Source: Sympetrum striolatum (taxonomy: Eukaryota > Arthropoda > Insecta > Odonata > Libellulidae). From it: a stretch of 64,000 bases of DNA. The stretch is from contig OX388350.1 of assembly GCA_947579665.1 (NCBI GenBank), positions 434,001-498,000 of the forward strand. The letters are read 5' to 3'. The translations under genes were made by a program, and so were the position numbers. The notes below the pieces were generated by a model. That model was not told where the DNA came from. It made no database searches and saw nothing but the letters and a program-made list of their open reading frames with translations. Shown in pieces: positions 55,790-64,000 of the stretch (position 1 is its first letter; every line of letters begins with the position of its first letter).

Positions 55790-58700
55790 CGTGTTATCAA
55801 GAGCGGTTCTATTCACGTTTCTCTTGAACGAGATACATTTTCGCTTTGTGATTGTATTATTATATAGTATATTGATAGTTATTGCCTTGCCTTTTCTAAA
55901 GTTTGACAATCTTCCTTGATTTCAGTTTTATACGAATTTGACTTTGTTAAGATTGCGCTTAGGTATCATCTTCCCTGTCCTTCAAATGCTGTCCGTTTAA
56001 ATTTCCGTGCCATTGAAAAAAGACGAAAGTTGAGAATTAACAACTCTTTATATTTAATTAAATAATTAAGAACCGCCTAATAAGAATATCCAATTGAAAA
56101 CTATTTATAATTTCGTAGACTTGAAAATAGCTTTAATAAGCATTTTTACCGTTAAAGTTAATTAGAATACAGAATTTTTCCCCCAAATAAACCGAAGATA
56201 GAATCGCATACGCCACAGATTAGTAACACAAGATTTTAAATTTTACCTCGTAATTTATGCCGTCAAACTGAACAATCCTCAAAATCATACGAGGATTCGT
56301 ATCATCTCGCTTTAGCTAAATAGCTGGGAAACTCCTTGATGAATGATTTCGTTTGGTATTTTATAATTATTATATTTTTCTGCGCAGCCCAATTATCAGT
56401 AGGCTGCACTATTGCATCAGAAAACTATGAATTATCTTCTGCAAAGACAAACTGTAGCGAAGTTTGCGTATTCTGCAGGGTGCATTCGTTATTGAAAAGA
56501 CGCGTCCGCATTAATTGCTTCCGATCCTGAATTCCTAGTACTTAGTCGTTGAATAACAGTAATCAGTTTCAAGGAAAGAGTGTGCTTATGATAATCAGAA
56601 TGAAATATCCTCAATTTATCCCTTCAAAAAGTATGCGATCAGCTAAAATTTCGCATTCATTCCAATGGAATGAAAGGTTTACTTTGACGTCAGTGTCTGA
56701 ATATTAAATTCCATAATCATTGATGCCGAAGAATTGTGATAACCAAAGTTTGACTTTTCATATTTTTTATTCATTTTATATCTCATTTTCATAATCCAGT
56801 GACCACAAATTATATCCACGGAATTCAAATTCATATTTCTTAGTTATGATTAAGTATATTCTAATTATTTCCATGTAGTGGAGAAGTTACCACAAAAACT
56901 ACTAATTGCCCTCAAGCGTTATCTTTGTTGAAACGCTTATTTCATTGTTTTTTAATCCAATACTTTTCCAATTCATCGAGTCTAGCTAAGGGATTTAATA
57001 CTTAAGGAAATGTACGAATCTATATTTAGATTATGTTTCCATAAGCATTTATAAATGGCTTTCTATCTAAATCGTTATGTCCTCGCGCACGTGTTTTGAA
57101 AACTAAAGTTCCTTATGCCACTTTGATATCTTAACTAAATTTGAGGGATATTTGGAGGCTGCACTTTCATTTACTCTGAAATCAATGATTATCTATAAAT
57201 CATTAATATCGATGATAGGGATTCATAAAATGACATAACTTGATACATAATTAAAAGTGCCTGACTAAATATGTTCCTTGCGGAAGTTAATGGTAGCCTC
57301 TCAACGGAAGATACGTGCGTTATTTCTATTCTTTGATAAAAATACACTTATTTTAAAATCTTATCAGGCCCAATTACTTCCAGTTAGAAGACCAGTGAGT
57401 GGGGGAAAACGAACAGTGAGATAAATCTAATCATTCGCAATGACCCGAAGCTACTACTTTAGCACTCATTTACCTTAGAATAGTGACGTGTGTCATTACG
57501 ATAATATTACGATGGCATAATACAAATACAAGAAAAATGAAGGGGCATGTTAATACAAAGGATAGGATATACAACAACAATTGGGAAAAAATAATGTCTC
57601 TTGCGGGCGTCATTATAAGCTGGAATTTATTTATTTATTTAACCCTTTTGGCGGGGATAGGCCGGTAAGACCTCTCAACACCCAAACTTTACAGATATTA
57701 TATAATATGTTTATTAATAAAAATGAATTCAAAATTGTAATCTAAGGTAAACTAACGACTATAAAATTAATCTAAATGCAAAAAGATAGAATAAAAGAGA
57801 AATCTTCCTTTTTAGAAACAACATCATACTCAGTTTCATACTAATGCTAAGTACGTCAGGCCCAATTATTATATATATAAGATTTGGGTTGTGGGAAAAA
57901 ATCAACAAGTGAAGGTATTACTCGGTCTATTAATCCCTCCGTCTTCCGGTTTTTATAATATTACGGATACTCTACTGTTCTTGCATAAAGTGTCTGAAGA
58001 GATCCTCTCTGAGCAACTTCTTCTGAGGTAATTCGGAGGCTGATTCGAGCCTCAATCGCTTGCCCATTCACCGCCTAAGTCGTGGAGATGGCTTATTGGG
58101 AAAGATGTTAAGTGAGGGAGTTTACATTTTTACAAAGGGTTCAGAATGATACAAAAGGGAAACGTTTCTCGTATGTGGAATGCATTGTCCCAAAGTATTT
58201 TGATGGTATTTAATGACGAGAGACCAGAGTGAAAGCCAATCTTGACAGTTATTTATATCGAATTAGCATTCATGACATCACAGCCACGAACGTAGCCGAG
58301 ATAAAATTGACAGATGAAAGGAATATTTTTCTCCAACCTAATGACCAAAAAATCCGTTAAGATTAAAATAAATCTGGACAACATCATTAGCTAAATTTAT
58401 GTAGATTATTTTTTCTATTTTGAATCAAGAAAATAAATCTTATTAAATCACCCCTGAGTCTGTTACCTTCACATTATTTTCCTTATGGACTTAAATAGAA
58501 ATTACGTATTAGAAACAATTTAAACAGAAAAAACATGGACTCGCTGAAAACAACCTGATGAACTTAATTCGAAATACCGAATCAATTATAAATTTTCTTA
58601 GCCAATTCTTGTTACAGAGTAGGATTAAAACGCATGATACTCACTTCAAAATTTTGCTGTATGAAGCTTTCGGAGTATTACTTCTGATTAATTTTCCTAC

Positions 58701-58880
58701 TGTCACACATTAGGCAAACTACCCTTGCACACGTTGCTTCTCACATTGTAGATGTACACTTATCTATATAATTCCATTTAATGCATTAATCACATTACAA
58801 TGTCACCACCAAATTCGTATTTCGAAACGGCAATTTGCACTTCGAACATTTTTACAGTGAATAAATCGAATAGAGCGTTG
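55790..58880. other. 3.1 kb without recognised feature
   Basis: AT-rich; only short frames. A 64-codon frame at 56336-56530 starts with a hydrophobic stretch (WYFIIIIFFCAAQLSVG) and has several cysteines, so it superficially resembles a small secreted peptide, but nothing else supports it. Confidence 0.35.
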
Positions 58881-58886
58881 CCACCT

Positions 58887-60146
58887 GCACCCTGATTACG
58901 TAAATGTGAGAACTATGACGGCGGCTGACAGCTAACATCGCTTGCTATGACGGTCGGCGACAGCGAGCAATCACTTAACTCACCGTCATAGCACTTAGGA
59001 CGGCCGTAGTTAAGATTTCTATTTTTTTGTGTTGGTAGTATTAGCAATTCTGAAGAACCAATGAAAAACCTTGACACATAACCGAACAATTGAACACCAC
59101 AGAGCCGGCGGTGTTCTGAGCCTTTTTTGAACAGCGCAAGCTGGCGCAAGCAATGGAAGCCGTACAAGTGAGAGTAATTAACATAAATTAATTATGTTAC
59201 ACTAAGGAAGTAAATATTACGTTTAAGATGTAATTTCCTATCTTCAATATCACATAAATTATCGTGGATACAGTAAATAGATTCAGGCGACACTTTGCAT
59301 TACTTTTCCATCCCAAAGAATTGAAGTAAAACTTTCTGTAGACCGCGTGTTTCAATAATAATTATGAAATATTTAATTTAAAAAAATTACTTAGATATCT
59401 TGAAATGGTAGCGGTGGTAAAAATTATGTTTTGAAATTCTGCTGTTAAGCGTATTATCCCGTTTCTCGCTATTAACAATCGTGATCCCTATATTCATATA
59501 ATCGCTTCAATAATTTAATTGTAATTCAATTTACGTATGCATATTGATTTTTAACACAACAAAGTTGCCTTTAACATAGTATTTTAAATAAATATGATGC
59601 ATTTTTTTGAAGATATCAAGACGAATACTATGTTTGTATTGTTTCAATTAATGCTCTTGGACTGTTATCACATTAAAAACATTGACAGAAAGTAAAATAT
59701 ACACACTCAAAAAGTGTGTGGCTAGGATCAACTGAATTCTCTGCAATTTAAAGTCATTAGATTCGTTATGACCCATAAGTTCGCTAGATTACTAATTCGT
59801 ATTAAAAGTTATTAGGCTTTACCCGTACTTATGGTGTCAACACAACAATTTTTATGCTGAGTATACGGATTGTATGGTAAATAAATGCTTTTTAACTTAC
59901 ACTTAACGTATAATAAATCATAAAAACAATATTGTTAGGCTAATCATCAAATTAATTGTACATAATCGATTTCTTATGACGCTTCTCACTGCCTTTCCCA
60001 GCCGTCATCGCATACGACGGCGAGAAGGTGAGAAAAAGCGCTCTCACGGATAGATAATCGCTGATATCACCCTTCGTCGTTCGTATGACGTTGCCCCTTG
60101 CAACGACGTCGCTCTCACCCTTCTCACAGTTACGTAATCAGGGTGC
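58887..60146. mobile_element. candidate TIR transposon, 1260 bp
   Basis: The left end GCACCCTGATTACGTAAATG (58887) and the right end complement GCACCCTGATTACGTAACTG (ending 60146) form a 25 bp inverted repeat with one mismatch (through TGTGAGAA). Inside each end lies a GC-richer zone with 'acgacg/cgtcgt' words (58915-59000, 59965-60120); the centre is AT-rich and noncoding. The target duplication is not clear, so the superfamily is open. Confidence 0.7.
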
Positions 60147-60401
60147 TGGTATTCATACCAAATTGCAGCGATTACATCATTCAAATAAGTAAATAAAGTT
60201 TTATGTAGATATCTGGGAAAAGTCGTTTCAAAAGGGACCATTTACTGCGATAACAATAAATGGCCATACTCGATCTATTTCAACATCCTGCTGATTGATT
60301 AGGATGAAAATGGTAAATTTAATTATCTATGCATTAATTAATCTAATTTCCTATATATTTATTAGCGTCAGTAACAAAACATAAATGAATATGTGAAAAC
60401 T

Positions 60402-60580
60402 CCAAGAAAGAATAGACTTGAAAAAAGTCCGACGGGACCGGGAATCGAACCCGGGTCTCCAGATTGCCAGTCGGGTGCTTTTAGATCAGATCTGAAGGAC
60501 GAGGCACGTGACCGGCAGTCGGGAGACCCGGGTTCGATTCCCGGTCCCGTCGGACTTTTTTCAAGTCTATTCTTTCTTGG
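60402..60580. repeat. perfect 59 bp inverted repeat with tRNA-like arms
   Basis: 60402-60460 and 60522-60580 are exact reverse complements. Each arm, read outward, holds GGAGACCCGGGTTCGATTCC (variable loop and T-arm of a tRNA, with a canonical B box), then CGGTCCCGTCGGA (T-stem and acceptor strand) and at once CTTTTTT, a Pol III terminator. The 61 bp centre has two diverged anticodon-arm-like parts (cccgactggcaatctgg on the minus strand, gaccggcagtcggg on the plus strand). A complete A box/D arm is missing on both sides, so these are not intact tRNA genes. Confidence 0.9.
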
Positions 60581-60899
60581 GATTGTTCCTGGAAGCACGC
60601 CATCTCGTGAAAAAACATCCTACTTAAGTCTTTGAATATATAAAGTTAACCTCATTAGATTTACTGTAATTTAAGGTTTCGGTGTAAATAATAAAGCAAT
60701 CACTTGGTACGTCTTTCAAAATAATACATTCACGTAAAGCGAAATTCTATCTCATGCTTCCGACCTTCACCAGCATACTGAAGTCGATTTGTCTTCATCT
60801 TATTTCATACAAGGTTTGAAGTCGATATCATGTCGGGAAGTACCTAAACCTTTTTCTGTTATCTCCATAAGAAATGCATTGAGTAATGTAAATGGCTCT

Positions 60900-62514
60900 C
60901 TGGGATCGAACCAAGGACCTTCAGCGAATATATAAAATTTGATTATGAAATATATTTATGATCTCCAACTCCATGCCGAATTTCAAGCTTCCATGCCATC
61001 GGGAAGGGGTCCAAAAAAAATCTTAAAAATCGCCACAGTGCATTTTAAACGGCCGGTTTTTGCCGCGACCAAGCATCGAACCCAGGATATTTTCCGTAAA
61101 AATCATTTATGTTTTCGATAGATCATGACCATATGTATAGGCTCCTCGAGTTTTGATTCTCTACCTATCCGGAAAGTATTTTTTTAAAATTCCCGAAAAT
61201 CAAAGCAATGCATTTAAACGGGAAAAATCGGGACTTTGGGTCCCTCTGGAATCGAACCCATGACACTGAGGTTCAAAGTTGCAATTTTTCTGGCGGTTAC
61301 ACGTAATGGCCAATCTGTCGTAAACATTTCAAGTCGATGACGCTTCTAGTTTAGGCTGTGAATTAGTATCCTATCTATCTATCTAACTATCTAACTATCT
61401 ATATCCTTGAATGAATCCGGAGAAGCATCTATATCTATTACGAGTAAAATGTTGCTTGCATACTGCAAGCAGATCGGCCACACTAATTTATTTTCGGCAT
61501 CGTATCGGGACGGTCCTCAAAAGAAAAAAAAAGGATTTTAATTTTTCTTAAAATTCGCTGAAATTTCATCGTCTAGCATCGAACCCGGGTCTTACTGGTA
61601 AACCTACTATGAAACACAATAGAAGATATCCATATCTAACTATGTGTGAAAATTCAAGCAGAAATATTGGCTATAACTGCCTCAAAAAACGTTCTAGTTT
61701 TCACGAATGTTAATGCCTTTCGGGACTCGAACCAAGGACGATCGTGGAAATCAAAAACATGTTTCTGAAAGTTATTTATGATGTCTATCTATATGCCGAA
61801 TTTCAAGTTTCTATTTTATTGTGAAAGGTTTCAAAATAATTCCTAAAAATCGGATCAACTTCTGATTTCAGAGACACCTGGTGTCGAACCCAGGACGTAT
61901 TGCAAACTATGAATGCACAGTTTGATTTGTAAAGACTTGTTCTTGTATCATGCAAAGTTTGAAGTTGATAGCATGCCGGAAAGTACCTAAATTTTGTTTC
62001 CGTTATCTCCGTAAGAAATGCATTGAGAAGTGCAAATGGCCCTCTGGGATCGAACCAAGGATAATCAGCGAACATGTAAAATTTGATTATGAAGTATATT
62101 GATGATATCTATCCACGTGCCGAGTTTCGAATATCCATGTTATCGGGAAAGGATCCAAAAAAAATCTTCAAAATCGCCGCAATGCATTTTAAACGGCCGA
62201 TTTTTGCCCCGACCTAGCATCGAACCGTAGACTATATTCTAAGATTTTTTTCTGATTTTCGTTGGATACGCACTGCTTCTAGCGATCCCTCGAGTTTCAA
62301 CTCTTTCCCTCTCCGGGAAGTACCTCAAAAAAATTTTCGAAAATCCCCGCCATGTATTCTTATGGAGAAAATCGTGACTTTGGGGCCCTCTGGAATCGAA
62401 CCCATGACACTGAGGATCAAAATCGCAATTTTTATGGCGGTTACACGTTATGGCCATTACGTCGTAAAAATTTCAAGTCAATGACGCTTGTGGTTTAGGC
62501 TGTGAATTAGTATC

Positions 62515-62566
<52 letters not shown>

Positions 62567-64000
62567 ATAGGTATATCCATGAATGAATCCGGAGAAGCAT
62601 CTATATATATCTATTATACGAGTAAAATGTTGCTTGCATACTGCAAGCAGATCGACAACAATAATTTTATATCGGCATTATATCGGGACGGTCCTAAAAA
62701 GAAAAAAAAGGTTAGGAAATAATATTAAAATCCTCTGCAAATTAATCGTCTGGCATCGAACCCGGGTCTTCCTGGTTAATATACTATGCAGCAAAACAGA
62801 AGATCACCATCTCTAACTATGTGTGGAAATTCAATTAGAAATATTGGCTGCAACTGCCTAAAACGACGACTTACTTTTCCCTTATATTCCTTATGAGAGA
62901 AATTTTAACGTGCTCTGGCATCGAACCCAGGAACAGCATTATCGTATCTATTTTTTTTTCTCAAGCCAAGTCTTAATATACATCTTCCAGCAAAGCAAGA
63001 AATTCCTATTTTTTTGATAAGTACAACAAAATAAATAATGAAAATTAACTCAATATATTATAAATGGGGGATATATATACCGTCTGGCTTCGAACCTGGG
63101 TCTTTCTGGTAATACTTTCTATGCAGCATTAAAGAAGATCACCACCTTTAACCATGTGTGAAAATTCAAGCAGAAATATTGGTTTCAACTGCCTCAAATG
63201 ACGTCCTACTTTTCCCTTATATTCCTTATGAGAGAAAAGTTATTGTGCTCTGGAATCGAACCCAGGAATAGTACGGTCTTATAAAAAAAATTTTCTAAAA
63301 CCAATTCGTACCATACATCTTCCAGCAAAGCACGAACATCCTATAATTTCAATAAGTGCATGAAAAAAAATAATGAAAAACTACTCCCATGTATTTTAAA
63401 CGGCGGATTTTTGCATCGTCCTAGCATCGAACCTAGGATATTTTTCATCAAAGTCATTAATGTTTTCAATAGATCATGATCATGTATAACGGCTCCTAGA
63501 GTTTTGATTATCTTACTATACGGGAAGTATTTTTTAGAAATTCCCGAAAATCAAAGCAATGCATTTAAACGGGAAAAATCGGGACTTTGGGGCCCTCTGG
63601 AATCGAACCCATGACAGTGAAGTTCAGAATCGCAATTTTTCTGGCGGTTACACGTTATGGCCAATGAGTCGTAAAAATTTCAAGTCAATGCCACTTATGG
63701 TTTAGGCTGTGAATTAATATCCTATCTATCTATGTATCTATCTATGTATCTATCTATATAGGTGTATCCATGAATGAATCCGGAGAAGCATCTATATCTA
63801 TTACGAGTAAAATGTAGCTTGCATACTGCAAGCAGATCGAAACCACTGATTTCATATCAGCATCATATCGGGACGGTCCTCCGACGAAAAAAATAGGATT
63901 GAAAATATTCTTAAAATTCGCTGCAATGTAATCGTCTGGCGTCGAGCCCGGGTCTTCCTGGTTAATCTACTTTGCAGCACAACAGAAGATCACCATCTCT
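60900..64000 (-). repeat. B-box-array repeat family, tandem higher-order copies (-)
   Basis: The word TCGAACC (or one-base variants) starts at 60906, 61076, 61252, 61579, 61737, 61884, 62050, 62220, 62396, 62756, 62921, 63090, 63256, 63427, 63603 and 63942. Neighbouring spacings are 147-176 bp, or about double (327, 360, 339) where a CTAT run and a gcttgca-ta-ctgcaagc hairpin sit. Blocks repeat with a higher-order period of 1144 bp (60906 to 62050, 61252 to 62396) and then 1186-1207 bp. The array continues past the window edge. No open frame. Confidence 0.9.
62514..62567 (+). repeat. (CTAT)n microsatellite
   Basis: About 13 uninterrupted CTAT units. Shorter runs lie at the same place in the repeat at 61371-61405 and 63720-63758. 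Confidence 0.97.

Noticed and set aside
56336..56530. 64-codon frame with hydrophobic start and several cysteines
   Set aside because: Signal-peptide-like appearance alone in AT-rich DNA is easily random; no promoter, intron or homologous copy seen.
60402..60580. Two intact tRNA genes
   Set aside because: Only the anticodon-arm to acceptor half is present on each side; no D arm/A box with correct spacing and no matching 5' acceptor strand next to each half.
60368..60635. Overlapping frames of 76 and 80 codons on both strands with GPGIEPGSPDCR
   Set aside because: They are the two arms of the perfect palindrome read in opposite directions.
60900..64000. CRISPR-like array
   Set aside because: Repeats are 10-15 bp boxes at about 170 bp spacing in a eukaryotic repeat; no 25-40 bp direct repeats with short unique spacers.

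Overview
This 64 kb window looks like AT-rich, repeat-dominated nuclear DNA of an invertebrate, most likely an arthropod. The grounds are a mixture of Tigger/pogo, mariner, hAT, Helitron-like, Penelope-like (PLE) and CR1/Jockey-superfamily elements, plus minisatellites, an 85 bp satellite, no bacterial gene organisation and almost no long open frames. I cannot name the species. I recognise no complete host protein-coding gene. The only long frames are decayed transposases and reverse transcriptases.

Layout. 0-3.6 kb: the 3' part of a frameshifted Tigger/pogo transposon, a mariner fossil and a non-LTR tail. 3.6-7 kb: little that I recognise. 7-15.5 kb: dispersed Helitron-like copies, small hairpin repeats and a 662 bp partial duplication carrying a LINE 3' fragment. 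15.8-16.8 and 31.0-32.0 kb: two inverted copies of a 1 kb element with short terminal inverted repeats. 16.9-21 kb: LINE fragments, a 20/40 bp minisatellite and a complete internally deleted Tigger (TA target duplication) nested in a LINE 3' end. 21-27.8 kb: more dispersed repeats and a possible promoter-like patch near 26.2-26.5 kb. 27.8-28.6 kb: a minisatellite rich in CGATA words beside a candidate first exon with a consensus splice donor. 28.7-29.4 kb: a 180-190 bp degenerate tandem repeat. 29.5-30.8 kb: a minus-strand LINE 3' end.

32-42 kb holds Helitron-like copies, B-box-bearing repeat copies and further LINE debris. 42.1-43.9 kb and 47.9-49.96 kb are two 5'-truncated CR1/Jockey-type LINEs with long RT domains and a shared 3' hairpin. 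The second inserted into a PLE (about 45.7-47.9 kb) that keeps YLDD and hammerhead-like flanks. 51.3-51.6 kb is a hAT MITE with an 8 bp target duplication. 52.7-53.6 kb is an 85 bp satellite, and next to it is a minus-strand PLE fragment. 55-58.9 kb is mostly unrecognised. 58.9-60.1 kb is a candidate terminal-inverted-repeat element. 60.4 kb is a perfect 59 bp inverted repeat whose arms look like tRNA 3' halves.

The most notable structure is in the last 3.1 kb and recurs at 8.7, 21.2, 33.9 and 35.4 kb. It is a repeat family in which a tRNA B-box-like word (GGTTCGANNCC) recurs every 145-180 bp, always on one strand within an array, although the DNA between motifs differs. Sixteen motifs lie between 60.9 and 64.0 kb. 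The period is close to one nucleosome repeat. This is either the relic of a roughly 170 bp satellite in which only a box is retained, or a multi-site binding array. I could not find a matching description from memory, but only a database search can settle whether it is known.
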